Shown in pieces: positions 26,575 to 36,139 of a DNA stretch of 64,000 nucleotides (the first letter of the stretch is position 1; the number at the start of each line of letters is the position of its first letter). Below the pieces are notes generated by a model. That model saw only the letters and a list, made by a program, of their open reading frames with translations, did not search any database and was not told the origin of the DNA. The DNA lies in NCBI RefSeq assembly GCF_900115295.1, contig NZ_FOVZ01000004.1, positions 62,001-126,000 of the forward strand, given 5' to 3'. The translations under genes were made by a program, and so were the position numbers. The DNA is from Sphingomonas sp. OK281 (GTDB lineage Bacteria > Pseudomonadota > Alphaproteobacteria > Sphingomonadales > Sphingomonadaceae).

Positions 26575-29226
26575 TTATGCGTTAACGGCCTCGAGCGCGG
26601 CGCGAACCGCAGCGACGGCTTCCGCGGCCTTGTCGCCATCGGGACCACCGCCCTGCGCCATGTCGGGACGGCCGCCGCCGCCCTGACCGCCCAGCGTGGC
26701 GACCGCGATCTTGAGCAGGTCGACCGCGTTGTGGCTGGCGATCAGGTCCGCCGTCACGCCGACCGCGACCGAGGCACGGCCGTCGTTGATCGCGACCATC
26801 ACCGCGATGCCGGAACCGAGGCGTTGCTTGGCTTCATCGACTGCGCCGCGCAGGCCCTTCGCTTCGAAGTCGTTGAGCACCTGGCCGATGAACGCGACGC
26901 CGCCGACCTGTTCCGGCCCCGCCGCTTCGCCCGAGCCACCGCCACCCAGCGCGAGCGCCTTCTTCGCGTCGGCAAGTTCGCGTTCGAGGCGGCGGCGGTC
27001 TTCGATTAACGATGCGACGCGCGCCGGGACCTCGTCTGGCGTCGACTTCAGGACTGCTGCGGCCTCGCGGAGGCGGTCGTCACGGCTGGTCAAATAGGCG
27101 CGCGCCGCTTCGCCGGTGAGCGCTTCGACACGGCGGATGCCGCTGGAGACCGCACCTTCGCCAACGACCTTGAACAGGCCGATGTCGCCGAGCGCGTTGA
27201 CATGCGTGCCGCCGCACAGCTCGATCGAATAGGTGCCGTCCTCCGTCGAGCCCATCGACACGACGCGGACTTCGTCGCCGTATTTCTCGCCGAACAGCGC
27301 CATCGCGCCCATCGCGATCGCGTCGTCGGGGGTCATCAGCAGCGTCGTCACCGCGCCGTTGCCGCGGACCTGCGCGTTCACGTCGGCCTCGACCTGCGCG
27401 ATGTCGGCGGGGGTCATCGCGACCGGCTGCGAGAAGTCGAAGCGCAGGCGGTCGGGCGCGACGAGACTCCCCTTCTGCGCGACGTGCGTGCCGAGGCGCT
27501 CGCGGAGAGCCTCGTGCAGGAGGTGGGTCGCGGAGTGGTTGGCGCGGATCTGCGCGCGGCGGGCGACGTCGATCTGGAGCTTGACCGGGTCGCCGACCTT
27601 GATCTCGCCGGTACTGACGATCGCGTGGTGGACGAACACGCGGCCGAGCTGCTTCGACGTCTCGGTGACGTTCGCGCGCAGGCCGCTGTCGTTCGAGATG
27701 TGGCCGGCGTCGCCGACCTGGCCGCCGCTCTCGCCATAGAAGGGCGTCTGGTTGACGACGATCGCGACCGTATCGCCGGCGGTGGCGTGGTCGACGCGCG
27801 CGCCGTCCTTGACCAATGCGACGACCTCACCCTCGCCGGTGTCGGATGCGTAGCCGAGGAATTCGGTGCCGCCGGTCTGCTCGACGATGTCGAACCAGAT
27901 GTCGTCCGAGGCCTTTGCGCCCGAGCCCTTCCAGGCGGCGCGGGCGGCGCGCTTCTGCTCGGCCATCGCGGTGTCGAAACCGGCGCGGTCGACCGCGATG
28001 TTGCGTTCGCGCAGTGCGTCCTCGGTCAGGTCGTACGGGAAGCCGTAGGTGTCGTAGAGCTTGAACGCGACGTCGCCCGCCAGCGTGCCGTCGGTCATCC
28101 CGGTGGTCGCTTCGTCGAGCAGCTTCAGCCCCTTGTCGAGCGTCTGGCGGAAGCGCGTCTCCTCCTGCTGCAACGTCGCCTCGATCAGCGGGCGCGCGCG
28201 CGACAGCTCGGGGTACGCGGCGCCCATCTCGGTGACGAGCGCGGGGACCAGACGGTGCATCAGCGGCTGCTTGGCGCCGAGGATGTGGGCGTGGCGCATC
28301 GCGCGGCGCATGATCCGGCGCAGGACGTAGCCGCGGCCCTCGCTCGCGGGCAGCACGCCGTCCGCGATCAGGAAGCCAGCGGTGCGCAGGTGATCGGCGA
28401 TCACGCGGTGGCTCGCGGTGTTGGCGCCGTCGGTCGCGGTGTGCGTCAGCGCTCCGCTCGCGGCGATCAGCGCCTTGAACGTGTCGGTGTCGTAATTGTC
28501 GGTGACGCCCTGCATAACCGCGGCGATGCGCTCGAGCCCCATGCCGGTGTCGATCGACGGCTTGGGCAAGTTGCCGACGATCTCGGCATTCTCCTGTTCA
28601 TACTGCATGAACACGAGGTTCCAGATCTCGACGAAGCGATCGCCGTCCTCGTCGGGGCTGCCGGGAGGGCCGCCGAAGATGTGCTCGCCGTGGTCGTAGA
28701 AGATTTCCGAGCACGGCCCGCACGGCCCGTTGTCGCCCATCGACCAGAAATTGTCCTTGGTCGGGATGCGGATGATGCGGTGATCGGGGAGGCCGGCGAT
28801 CTTCTTCCAGAGGTCGAACGCCTCGTCATCGGTGTGGTAGACGGTGGCGGTTAGCTTGTCGGGCGACAGGCCCCATTCGCGCGTGAGCAGCGTCCAGGCG
28901 TGGACGATCGCCTGTTCCTTGAAATAGTCGCCGAACGAGAAATTGCCGAGCATTTCGAAGAAGGTGTGATGGCGCGCAGTGTAGCCGACATTGTCGAGAT
29001 CGTTGTGTTTGCCGCCGGCGCGGACGCACTTCTGCGACGAGGTGGCGGTGGTGTAGGGGCGCGATTCGAGGCCGGTGAAGACGTTCTTGAACGGCACCAT
29101 GCCCGCGTTGACGAACATCAGCGTCGGGTCGTTCTGCGGCACGAGCGGCGCGCTGGGCACGATCTGGTGCCCCTGCGATCCGAAATAGTCGAGGAAGCCG
29201 CGGCGGATGTCGTTCGTCGATGTCAT
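26575..29226 (-). CDS. alaS: Alanine--tRNA ligase
   Basis: This 883-residue class II synthetase charges tRNA-Ala and edits mischarged Ser and Gly. Motif 1 is near the N-terminus ([13 protein letters not shown]), the catalytic domain includes [14 protein letters not shown], and the editing zinc ligands appear in [13 protein letters not shown] and [10 protein letters not shown]. The C-terminal C-Ala domain is glycine-rich ([10 protein letters not shown] and [18 protein letters not shown]). Full length for the bacterial family. The gene stands alone between palindromic repeats. Confidence 0.97.
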   Translation of the reverse strand: MTSTNDIRRGFLDYFGSQGHQIVPSAPLVPQNDPTLMFVNAGMVPFKNVFTGLESRPYTTATSSQKCVRAGGKHNDLDNVGYTARHHTFFEMLGNFSFGDYFKEQAIVHAWTLLTREWGLSPDKLTATVYHTDDEAFDLWKKIAGLPDHRIIRIPTKDNFWSMGDNGPCGPCSEIFYDHGEHIFGGPPGSPDEDGDRFVEIWNLVFMQYEQENAEIVGNLPKPSIDTGMGLERIAAVMQGVTDNYDTDTFKALIAASGALTHTATDGANTASHRVIADHLRTAGFLIADGVLPASEGRGYVLRRIMRRAMRHAHILGAKQPLMHRLVPALVTEMGAAYPELSRARPLIEATLQQEETRFRQTLDKGLKLLDEATTGMTDGTLAGDVAFKLYDTYGFPYDLTEDALRERNIAVDRAGFDTAMAEQKRAARAAWKGSGAKASDDIWFDIVEQTGGTEFLGYASDTGEGEVVALVKDGARVDHATAGDTVAIVVNQTPFYGESGGQVGDAGHISNDSGLRANVTETSKQLGRVFVHHAIVSTGEIKVGDPVKLQIDVARRAQIRANHSATHLLHEALRERLGTHVAQKGSLVAPDRLRFDFSQPVAMTPADIAQVEADVNAQVRGNGAVTTLLMTPDDAIAMGAMALFGEKYGDEVRVVSMGSTEDGTYSIELCGGTHVNALGDIGLFKVVGEGAVSSGIRRVEALTGEAARAYLTSRDDRLREAAAVLKSTPDEVPARVASLIEDRRRLERELADAKKALALGGGGSGEAAGPEQVGGVAFIGQVLNDFEAKGLRGAVDEAKQRLGSGIAVMVAINDGRASVAVGVTADLIASHNAVDLLKIAVATLGGQGGGGRPDMAQGGGPDGDKAAEAVAAVRAALEAVNA

Positions 29227-29343
29227 GCCGGGGACTTAGGCGAGCGGGGCGGTTCGCTCAAGTCGGGTGTGTGAAGCGCCGTGCAGTAGAGAAGGGTGTC
29301 GGCGAACGCCTGCGCTGCACGCATCCGATTGAAACGAAGAGAG

Positions 29344-29402
29344 CTTGTTTCCCCGCGAAGGCGGGGATCCAGACTGGGCTCCCGCCTTCGCGGGAGAACA
29401 AG
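29344..29402. repeat. Palindromic repeat, family A
   Basis: CTTGTTTCCCCGCGAAGGCG and CGCCTTCGCGGGAGAACAAG are inverted arms around GGGATCCAGACTGGGCTCC. It is directly followed by a family B element. Together they fill the 366-base gap between alaS and the M24 peptidase gene, where I see no gene. Confidence 0.9.
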
Positions 29403-29447
29403 GAGGCGTGGGCTGCGGTTCGTTGAAGGCCGCCGTTTGCCCCGATG

Positions 29448-29556
29448 CACCACCCCGGCGAAGGCCGGGGCCCAATTGGAGAGGTGGAAATAATGGAGAG
29501 CAGCGCTTCGTTATCGCCGTCCCCCAATTGGGCCCCGGCCTCCGCCGGGGTGGTGG
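29448..29556. repeat. Palindromic repeat, family B, full length
   Basis: Outer arms CACCACCCCGGCGAAGGCCG and CGGCCTCCGCCGGGGTGGTG flank GGCCCAATTGG and CCAATTGGGCC and a conserved centre of about 45 bases. Copies at 49967 and 55160 share length and centre. This is a MITE-like or REP-like non-coding element. Confidence 0.9.
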
Positions 29557-29592
29557 TGTTGGTGGGGGGGGGTGGCGTTCCTTGGGCGTTCA

Positions 29593-30873
29593 CTACCCCA
29601 ACGGTGCGTCGATCGACTTGGGCGGCTCGCTGAACCATTTCGGCCCCGCATCCGTCATGTGGAAGCAATCCTCGATCCGCACGCCGTACTTGCCGGGAAT
29701 GTAGATCCCCGGCTCGTCGGAGAAGCACATCCTCGCCGCCAGTCTGGTCGCCTCACCGCGGACGAGGTTGACGGGTTCGTGGCCGTCCATGCCGATGCCG
29801 TGCCCGGTGCGGTGCGACAGGCCGGGGAGCTTGTAACCGGGGCCATAGCCGAGCGTTTCGTAATGCCGGCGGACCGCGTCGTCGATGCTGCCGGCGGGTG
29901 CGCCGATCTTGGCCGCGGCGAACGCGATCTGCTGGCCGCGGGCGACCTGGTCCCACGTCTTGCGCTGGTCCGCGGTCGCGGTGCCGTGGACCCAGGTGCG
30001 CGAGATGTCGGACTGGTAGCCCTGCACGGTGCAGCCGCAGTCCATCAGCACGACCTGGCCGTCGGCGACGCGGTGGATCTCTCGGCTGCCGTGCGGATAG
30101 GCGGACGCCTCGCCGATCAGCGCGAGCGCGAACTCGGGCGCGCCGCCCAGCTTCTTGGTCGCGGCGTTCATGAGCGCGCCGATCTCGGGGCCGGTCATGC
30201 CCTTCTCGACGCGCGGCTTCGTCCAGCGATACGCGGCGAGCGTGACGTCGGTCGCAGCCTGCATCAGCGCGATCTCGGCCGGAGTCTTGATCATCCGGCA
30301 GGCGCGGACGACCGGGTCGGCAGAGACAATCCTCGCCTCGGGCAGCACGCGCGCGAGTCCGGCATAGGCGAAATAGCGCACCTCCGCCTCCAGCCCGATC
30401 GGCCGCGTGGCAAGCTTCCGGTCGCGCAGGAACCCGGCGACCACGGCGAGCGGGTTCTCGTCCTCCTGCCACACGCGCACCTCGGCGGGGACGGCGAGCG
30501 TCTCGCGTACCGACGGCTCCTCGAAGAACGGCGTGACGATGCACGGCTCGCCCTCGACCGGCAGGATCGCCAGCGTCAGCCGCTCGCTCGTGTGCCAGCG
30601 GACTCCGGTGAAGTAGATCATCGACGATCCGGGCTCGATCAGCACCGCGCCGATGCCCGCCGCCTTCATCAGCGATTGCGCGCGGGCCAGCCGCGCGGCG
30701 CGTTCGGTGGCGTCGATCGGCCTGGTCGCGCCGGTGATGTCGGACAGCGCCGACAGGTCCGGCTCGGCGGCGCGGAGGATCGCGGTGGTCGACAGCAACG
30801 GCGCCGCGAGGGCGAGGCTCAGCAGGTCGCGGCGCGAGGGGCTGAAGGCGGGCTTGTGGGGGGCGGTCGACAT
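29593..30873 (-). CDS. M24 family metallopeptidase, Tat-exported (Xaa-Pro aminopeptidase type)
   Basis: This 426-residue peptidase has a twin-arginine signal, PSRRDLLSLALAAPLLSTT, so it is probably exported folded to the periplasm. The pita-bread catalytic domain carries metal ligands Asp/Asp (LMDCGCTVQGYQSDISRTW), His (RTGHGIGMDGHEPVNL) and Glu/Glu (SDEPGIYIP and GVRIEDCFH). The N-terminal creatinase-like domain is present. It likely cleaves X-Pro dipeptides or a related bond. I chose the start at 30873 (MSTAPHKP); 12 more codons upstream are open. Confidence 0.88.
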   Translation of the reverse strand: MSTAPHKPAFSPSRRDLLSLALAAPLLSTTAILRAAEPDLSALSDITGATRPIDATERAARLARAQSLMKAAGIGAVLIEPGSSMIYFTGVRWHTSERLTLAILPVEGEPCIVTPFFEEPSVRETLAVPAEVRVWQEDENPLAVVAGFLRDRKLATRPIGLEAEVRYFAYAGLARVLPEARIVSADPVVRACRMIKTPAEIALMQAATDVTLAAYRWTKPRVEKGMTGPEIGALMNAATKKLGGAPEFALALIGEASAYPHGSREIHRVADGQVVLMDCGCTVQGYQSDISRTWVHGTATADQRKTWDQVARGQQIAFAAAKIGAPAGSIDDAVRRHYETLGYGPGYKLPGLSHRTGHGIGMDGHEPVNLVRGEATRLAARMCFSDEPGIYIPGKYGVRIEDCFHMTDAGPKWFSEPPKSIDAPLG

Positions 30874-30944
30874 CGCAGGACGATAGGGTCCTTGACCCGG
30901 GCGCCGCAATCCCCTTCCCTGTCGGCAATTCTCGGGAGCGATTA

Positions 30945-32282
30945 ATGGCCAAGCGGCTAACCTATTACATCTTGTTCGGCCTCGTCGCGGGGATGGTCGT
31001 CGGCTGGATCCTGAACGCGTCGATCGATAACGGCACGGCCGAGTCCGCCGAACGGCTGAAGGACATCGCGGGCTATTTCTCGATCGTGACGACGCTGTTC
31101 CTGCGGCTGATCAAGATGATCATCGCGCCGCTGGTGTTCTCGACGCTGGTCGTGGGCATCGCGCATATGGGCGATACCGGCGCGCTCGGGCGGGTCGGAT
31201 TGCGCAGCCTCGGCTGGTTTATCTGCGCGAGCCTGTTGTCGCTTACTTTGGGCTTGATCCTGGTCAACGTGTTGCAGCCGGGCGTCGGCCTCGCACTTGC
31301 GATACCGCCGGCCACCGCGTCGAGTGGCGTCGACCGTGCGGCGTTCGATCTGGCCAAGTTCATCACGCATATCGTCCCCGATTCGATGATCGCGGCGATG
31401 GCGGGGAACGAGATCCTCCAGATCGTCGTGTTCTCGGTGTTCGTCGGCGTTGCGATCACCGCGGTCGGCGAGAAGGCCGCGCCGCTGGTCAAGGCGATCG
31501 AGGCGCTGGTCGCGGTGATGCTTCAGATCACCAACTATGTGATGCGGTTCGCGCCGTTCGCGGTGTTCGCGGCGGTGACCGCGACGCTGGCCGAGCGGGG
31601 GCCGGCCATCCTCGGCCAACTCGGCTATTTCATGTTGAGCTTCTACATCGGCTTGGCGCTGCTGTGGGCGGTGCTGATCGGGATCGCGTTCCTGCTGATC
31701 GGGCCGCGGACGCGGTTGCTGGTGCGGTATATCCGCGATCCGCTGATCCTCGCCTTCTCGGCGGCATCGTCGGAAGCGGCGTATCCGCGGACGCTGGAGG
31801 CGCTCGACCGGTTCGGCGTGCCGCCCCGGATCGCGAGCTTCGTGCTGCCGCTGGGCTATTCGTTCAACCTCGACGGGTCGATGATGTACATGACGTTCGC
31901 GTCGCTGTTCATCGCGCAGGCGTACGGCATCCACATGCCGATCGGACAGCAGATCGCGATGCTGCTGGTGCTGATGGTGACGTCGAAGGGGATTGCGGGG
32001 GTGCCTCGCGCATCGCTGGTGGTGATCGCGGGGACGCTGTCGATGTTCAAGATCCCGGAGGCGGGGATTTTGCTGATCCTGGCGGTGGATCATTTCCTCG
32101 ACATGGGGCGATCGGCGACGAACGTGATCGGGAATGCGGTGGCGGCGACCGTTGTGGCGAAGTGGGAGGGCGGGCTTGATGAGCGCGAGCCGGCGGATCG
32201 GGACTTTCCGCATGCGCCGACCGGGCATGGGCCTAAGGTGGATGTGGATAGCTACGAGAAGATCGGGCCGGGGCAGGTTTGA
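30945..32282 (+). CDS. Dicarboxylate/amino acid:cation symporter (DAACS family)
   Basis: This 445-residue inner-membrane carrier has about eight membrane helices and two re-entrant hairpins. The family motifs are seen: FLRLIKMIIAPLVFSTLVVGI, the serine-rich hairpin AFSAASSEAAYP, and LPLGYSFNLDGSMMYMTFAS with the cation-site NLDG. Relatives include DctA and GltP, which import C4-dicarboxylates, glutamate or aspartate with H+ or Na+. Substrate cannot be told. GGGAG precedes ATG 30945; the M24 gene is divergent. Confidence 0.93.
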   Translation: MAKRLTYYILFGLVAGMVVGWILNASIDNGTAESAERLKDIAGYFSIVTTLFLRLIKMIIAPLVFSTLVVGIAHMGDTGALGRVGLRSLGWFICASLLSLTLGLILVNVLQPGVGLALAIPPATASSGVDRAAFDLAKFITHIVPDSMIAAMAGNEILQIVVFSVFVGVAITAVGEKAAPLVKAIEALVAVMLQITNYVMRFAPFAVFAAVTATLAERGPAILGQLGYFMLSFYIGLALLWAVLIGIAFLLIGPRTRLLVRYIRDPLILAFSAASSEAAYPRTLEALDRFGVPPRIASFVLPLGYSFNLDGSMMYMTFASLFIAQAYGIHMPIGQQIAMLLVLMVTSKGIAGVPRASLVVIAGTLSMFKIPEAGILLILAVDHFLDMGRSATNVIGNAVAATVVAKWEGGLDEREPADRDFPHAPTGHGPKVDVDSYEKIGPGQV

Positions 32283-32351
32283 GGCGATTGGCGATGTCGA
32301 GCCGATGACGTCTCGAAGATGCGCTTATACGCTAGCGGTCAACTGAAGAAG

Positions 32352-32457
32352 TACCTCCCCGGCGAAGGCCGGGTCCAGTTGGGGGACGCTAATGGTGACC
32401 GCCGCCCCTCGTTAGTCCAACCTTGCCAACTGGGCCCCGGCCTTCGCCGGGGTGGTG
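32352..32457. repeat. Palindromic repeat, family B
   Basis: TACCTCCCCGGCGAAGGCCG and GGCCTTCGCCGGGGTGGTG are inverted arms; CCAGTTGG and CCAACTGGG pair inside. It fills most of the 226-base gap between the symporter gene and the converging GST gene. Confidence 0.85.
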
Positions 32458-32508
32458 TTTATAGGAAGGTTGCGTCTCAGCCTCGATGCAGTTCCCGATC
32501 TGCAGCCC

Positions 32509-33132
32509 TCAGGCGTAGGCGTAAGGCCCACCCTTCTTGAGCCCCGCCTGATACGCTGGCCGCGCATGGACCTTCGCCAGCCACGCGATCGTCGCCGGGC
32601 GGGACTCGTTCAGGCCACCGCGGCTGCGGGCGGCTTCGAGGGGGAAGCTCATCATGATGTCAGCGGCGGTCATCTCGGCGCCGGCGAACCAGGGGCGCTG
32701 CGACAGTTCGGCTTCGACATAGTCGAGATGGACGTCGATCATCGGCTGGATCTTCTTGGTCGCCGCCTTGCCTAGGATCGGGATGCGCGCGAGGACCAGC
32801 TTCAGCAGCAGCGGGGGCATCATCGAGCCCTCCGCATAGTGGAGCCAGAAGCGGTAGCGTAGCGCGTCGGCGCGGTTGGCGGGGGCGCCGAGCTTGCCGT
32901 CCGCCTTGTCGACGAGATATTCGACGATCGCGCCGGTTTCGGCAACGACTTGGCCGTCATCCTCGATCACCGGCGACTTGCCGAGCGGGTGGACCTTTTT
33001 GAGCTCGGGCGGGGCGAGCATCGTTGCCTTGTTCCGCTCGTAGCGCTTGATTGCGTAGGGGAGGCCGAGTTCTTCGAGCATCCACAGAATCCGCTGCGAT
33101 CGCGAGTTTTCGAGGTGGTGGACGATGATCAT
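32509..33132 (-). CDS. Glutathione S-transferase family protein
   Basis: This 207-residue GST has the N-terminal motif HHLENSRSQRILWMLEELGLP, the cis-Pro motif LGKSPVIEDDGQVVAETGAI, and a helical C-terminal domain with WFAGAEMTAADIMMSFPLE. It is similar to beta/theta-type bacterial GSTs. The substrate is unknown. It begins 17 bases after the methyltransferase stop behind AGGGGG, so the two are probably co-transcribed. Confidence 0.9.
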   Translation of the reverse strand: MIIVHHLENSRSQRILWMLEELGLPYAIKRYERNKATMLAPPELKKVHPLGKSPVIEDDGQVVAETGAIVEYLVDKADGKLGAPANRADALRYRFWLHYAEGSMMPPLLLKLVLARIPILGKAATKKIQPMIDVHLDYVEAELSQRPWFAGAEMTAADIMMSFPLEAARSRGGLNESRPATIAWLAKVHARPAYQAGLKKGGPYAYA

Positions 33133-33149
33133 GCTGAGCCCCCTGTGTT

Positions 33150-33986
33150 TTATTCGGACGATTTGCGCGCGGTCCAGATCCAGGCGGCGGCGGGGAATTC
33201 CACCGCGTCGCCGCTTCGGTACCGGTCGCAGACCTGGGTGAGACGCGCGATGTGGCGCTGGCGTTCCTCGGGGGCGGCGTCGCGGATGGCCGAGGCGGCT
33301 GGCCCGATGCGGCGGAAATAGTCGACGGCGTCGGCTACAGGGTCGGCACCCTCCCCTGCCCGGTAGGCGAATTCGACACGCTGGGGTGATTCGACGTGCC
33401 AGCCTGATTTTTCGAGGATGCTCGCGACGTAGGTCGGGTCGGCGAAGGCGAAGGGGCCGGGTGCGGTGGTTGCTGGAGCGTCTGCATTGCCACCGGTCGC
33501 GGTGATGATTTCGGTGGCCCAGCGGTTGGCGGCGCGGTCGGCGAAACAGGAGAAGACTAGCGTTGCGTCTGAAGCGGCGGCTTCAGCCAATGCCGTGAAG
33601 GCAGCGACGGGGTCTGCGAAGAACATGACGCCGTGGCGCGAGATGTAGAGGTCGATCGGGGCGTGGTTCGGGGCGGCGGCGGTGATGTCCGCGCATTCGA
33701 AGCTCGCGTTGGCTTGGGTTTTGGCGCGGTGTTTGGCGATCTCGATCAGGTTTGGTGAGAGATCTATGCCGGTTATTTGCGCGGTCGGGAGCGCTTGCGC
33801 GGTGGCGAGTGAGGTTGCTCCGGCGCCGCAGCCTATGTCGATGATCTTGCAGGTTTGGGGTCTGGCGGCGGACAGGATCGCGGCGTTCAAATGCGGTGTC
33901 AGGTTGGTGAAGCTGCGGTCGGTTCGGCGCCATTCCTCGGCCCAGACATCGCCTATTCTGCCGGTCCAGTCGTAGGCGGTGGTCAT
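33150..33986 (-). CDS. Class I SAM-dependent methyltransferase
   Basis: This 278-residue protein has the SAM-binding Rossmann motif I, CKIIDIGCGAGATSLA, followed by ITGIDLSPNLIEIAKHRA and FECADIT. The N-terminus, WTGRIGDVWAEEWRRTDRSF, is a recognisable opening of this group. The substrate cannot be told. It precedes a GST gene by 17 bases. A repeat-filled gap of 477 bases separates it from recA. Confidence 0.87.
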   Translation of the reverse strand: MTTAYDWTGRIGDVWAEEWRRTDRSFTNLTPHLNAAILSAARPQTCKIIDIGCGAGATSLATAQALPTAQITGIDLSPNLIEIAKHRAKTQANASFECADITAAAPNHAPIDLYISRHGVMFFADPVAAFTALAEAAASDATLVFSCFADRAANRWATEIITATGGNADAPATTAPGPFAFADPTYVASILEKSGWHVESPQRVEFAYRAGEGADPVADAVDYFRRIGPAASAIRDAAPEERQRHIARLTQVCDRYRSGDAVEFPAAAWIWTARKSSE

Positions 33987-34114
33987 GGGCTGGGGTGCTT
34001 TTTCGGTTGCGGTCGGGGGCGGTGGTTTGGAGTAAAGTATAGGAAGTATAGACGCTGGCGCAGGTTTTGTGTTGCGGGATTTCGAGGCTTTCCCGAGCCT
34101 GTGGCGCTGCTCTT

Positions 34115-34176
34115 CCTTGTTTCCCCGCGAAGGCGGGGATCCAGACTGGGCTCCCGCCTTCGCGGGAGAACAAGGA
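34115..34176. repeat. Palindromic repeat, family A
   Basis: CCTTGTTTCCCCGCGAAGG and CCTTCGCGGGAGAACAAGG pair around ATCCAGACTGGGCTCC. It is nearly identical to the copies at 29344 and 35800. Confidence 0.9.
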
Positions 34177-34255
34177 GGGGGTCGGCTCTTTTTGAGTATG
34201 CCGGGTCAATAGCGCTAAAGAGCTTGGTTTAGCGCGGATTTTATTTGCAGGGTCA

Positions 34256-34289
34256 TGCCAATTGGGCCCCGGCCTTCGCCGGGGTGGTG
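34256..34289. repeat. Half element of palindromic family B
   Basis: Only the right arm is present: CCAATTGGGCCCCGGCCTTC followed by GCCGGGGTGGTG. It equals the right end of the copies at 29448 and 49967. Confidence 0.75.
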
Positions 34290-34399
34290 TTGGGAGATGG
34301 ATTGGCGCGGTGTCAGTTCACCATGTGTTTGAACCACTCGCCGTGCGCATCTTTGGCGCAATGAGCCATGAGCGAAGCAGCGTGCAGCGACCGCGTGCC

Positions 34400-34455
34400 C
34401 TCACCCTCCCATTGCGAAGGCAATGGGTCCCTCCCTCTCCCCTAAGGGAGAGGGA
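34400..34455. repeat. Pyrimidine-rich palindromic repeat, family D
   Basis: It contains two adjacent hairpins, CCCATTGCGAAGGCAATGGG and TCTCCCCTAAGGGAGA, just beyond the recA stop. It may act as a terminator region for recA. Confidence 0.6.
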
Positions 34456-34463
34456 AAGTGGGG

Positions 34464-35537
34464 TCAGGCGTCGTCGCCTTCTTCGGGGCCGGCCATCATT
34501 TCCTCGGCGACCTTGTCGGTGCGCGCGCGGATCTGCTTTTCGAGGCGGTCGGCGGTTTCGGGGTTGTCCTTGAGGAAGGTCTTCGAGTTCTCGCGGCCTT
34601 GGCCGAGACGAACGCTGTCGTAGCTGAACCACGCGCCCGACTTTTCGACGAGCCCGGCCTTCACGCCGAGATCGAGGATCTCGCCGAGCTTGGAGACGCC
34701 CTGCCCGTACATGATGTCGAATTCGACCTGCTTGAACGGCGGGGCGACCTTGTTCTTGACGACCTTCACGCGCGTCTGGTTGCCCGTCACCTCTTCGCCC
34801 GCCTTGATCGCACCGATGCGGCGGATGTCGAGGCGGACCGAAGCGTAGAACTTCAGCGCGTTGCCGCCGGTCGTCGTCTCGGGGTTGCCGTACATGACGC
34901 CGATCTTCATGCGGAGCTGGTTGATGAAGATCACCATGCAGCGCGAGCGGCTGATCGAGCCGGTCAGCTTGCGCAAGGACTGCGACATGAGGCGGGCCTG
35001 GAGGCCGACATGACTGTCGCCCATCTCGCCTTCGATTTCGGCCCGCGGCACGAGTGCTGCAACCGAGTCGACGACAAGCACGTCGATCGCATTCGAGCGG
35101 ACCAGCGTGTCGACGATCTCGAGCGCCTGCTCGCCGGTGTCAGGCTGCGAAACGATCAGCTCGTCGATGTTGACGCCGAGCTTCTTCGCATAGACCGGGT
35201 CGAGCGCGTGCTCGGCATCGACGAACGCGGCGGTGCCGCCGCCCTTCTGCGCTTCGGCGATCACGTGGAGCGCGAGCGTGGTCTTGCCCGAGCTTTCCGG
35301 ACCGTAGATCTCGATCACGCGGCCGCGTGGCAGGCCGCCGACGCCGAGCGCGATGTCGAGCCCGAGCGAGCCGGTCGAGATCACCTCGACCTGCATGGTT
35401 TCCTTGGAGCCCAGGCGCATTGCCGAGCCCTTGCCGAAGGCGCGGTCGATCTGCGCAAGCGCGGCGTCGAGCGCCTTCTGCCGGTCGTTGGTTGCGGTTG
35501 CCATGCCGGTGTCGATCACTTTCAGATTAGCGGCCAT
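34464..35537 (-). CDS. recA: DNA recombinase RecA
   Basis: This 357-residue recombinase forms ATP-dependent filaments on single-stranded DNA and triggers LexA cleavage. Walker A is [12 protein letters not shown] (about 79-90), and Walker B is [17 protein letters not shown]. The L1 and L2 loops and the [14 protein letters not shown] segment are typical. The C-terminal tail is acidic ([13 protein letters not shown]). ATG 35537 ([10 protein letters not shown]) follows GGGAG; thirteen further codons upstream are less likely. A perfect GAAC-N7-GAAC LexA box lies 79 bases upstream. Confidence 0.98.
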   Translation of the reverse strand: MAANLKVIDTGMATATNDRQKALDAALAQIDRAFGKGSAMRLGSKETMQVEVISTGSLGLDIALGVGGLPRGRVIEIYGPESSGKTTLALHVIAEAQKGGGTAAFVDAEHALDPVYAKKLGVNIDELIVSQPDTGEQALEIVDTLVRSNAIDVLVVDSVAALVPRAEIEGEMGDSHVGLQARLMSQSLRKLTGSISRSRCMVIFINQLRMKIGVMYGNPETTTGGNALKFYASVRLDIRRIGAIKAGEEVTGNQTRVKVVKNKVAPPFKQVEFDIMYGQGVSKLGEILDLGVKAGLVEKSGAWFSYDSVRLGQGRENSKTFLKDNPETADRLEKQIRARTDKVAEEMMAGPEEGDDA

Positions 35538-35615
35538 CGAATATGCTCCCATCGCTAAAGCAAGCGCGCGTGCCATTCAACGCGTCAAACACCATGTATT
35601 CTCTTTGTTCTTTTG

Positions 35616-35630
35616 GAACAAGTGGGGAAC
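35616..35630 (-). promoter_or_regulatory. LexA (SOS) box for recA
   Basis: GAAC-AAGTGGG-GAAC on the plus strand is GTTC-N7-GTTC read toward recA, the established alphaproteobacterial SOS box. It lies 79 bases before the recA start codon, a suitable place for promoter occlusion. Confidence 0.88.
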
Positions 35631-35799
35631 GGAGGTTTTCCGGAAAAGGTGTACGTTGGTAACGGCCGCGGGTGGTTGCCGAGCCTGGGCATGCGGGCTT
35701 GGTTCAGCATTCACTGTTCCGCGCTCGTCGATCATTGAGTCCGCGGAGCGCTGGCCCCGTGAACACGTCGGCTGCTGTCCCTTGCGCGCGCGTAAGGCA

Positions 35800-35856
35800 T
35801 GTTTCCCCGCGAAGGCGGGGATCCAGACTGGGCTCCCGCCTTCGCGGGAGAACAAG
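35800..35856. repeat. Palindromic repeat, family A
   Basis: TGTTTCCCCGCGAAGGCGGG and CCCGCCTTCGCGGGAGAACA pair around ATCCAGACTGGGCT. Nearly identical to the copies at 29344 and 34115. Confidence 0.9.
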
Positions 35857-36052
35857 GCGAGGGCGTGGTGCCGTATGACTGCGGACTTACACGTGTTCGA
35901 AGGGGATAAGCGCCGTACACGTTCGGGGTAAGGAGATGGGCCGGGCAGAGTTTGGTCGAGAACGGTTCTGGTTGTTCGAGCGCGGGTTTGGCGGCGATCG
36001 ACTCGCTCGATGGTCTCGAGAACTGATTGTTACCAGCGGTGGCGTTGGCCGC

Positions 36053-36083
36053 TCTGGATCCTGACTTTCGTCAGGATGACGGG
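36053..36083. repeat. Half element of palindromic family C
   Basis: TCTGGATCCTGACTTTCGTC and AGGATGACGGG include the perfect hairpin ATCCTGAC-TTTC-GTCAGGAT. It equals the right arm of the full copy at 37198. It sits 57 bases past the ispE stop and may help terminate ispE. Confidence 0.75.
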
Positions 36084-36139
36084 CGGTGGCGGCGGACGGG
36101 CGTGGGCGACCGTCCGATGCCGGGACGCGGGCCGATCGA

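Larger units (their letters stand above)
33987..34463. other. Gene-free 477-base gap holding three repeats
   Basis: No convincing gene is seen between the methyltransferase and recA. It holds a full family A palindrome (34115-34176), a half family B element (34256-34289) and a family D element (34400-34455). The remaining bases show no clear promoter or RNA. Confidence 0.7.
35538..36139. other. Gene-free 602-base recA upstream region
   Basis: It holds the LexA box (35616-35630), a family A palindrome (35800-35856) and a half family C element (36053-36083). I see no convincing gene in the rest, including 35862-36050. Confidence 0.65.

Noticed and set aside
29344..29556. Adjacent repeats that might suggest a CRISPR array
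   Set aside because: The elements are palindromic, differ in length and sequence, and have no regular spacer pattern or cas genes nearby.
35965..35977. GTTC-TGGTT-GTTC resembling a LexA box
   Set aside because: The spacer is five bases rather than seven, and no gene start is close by.
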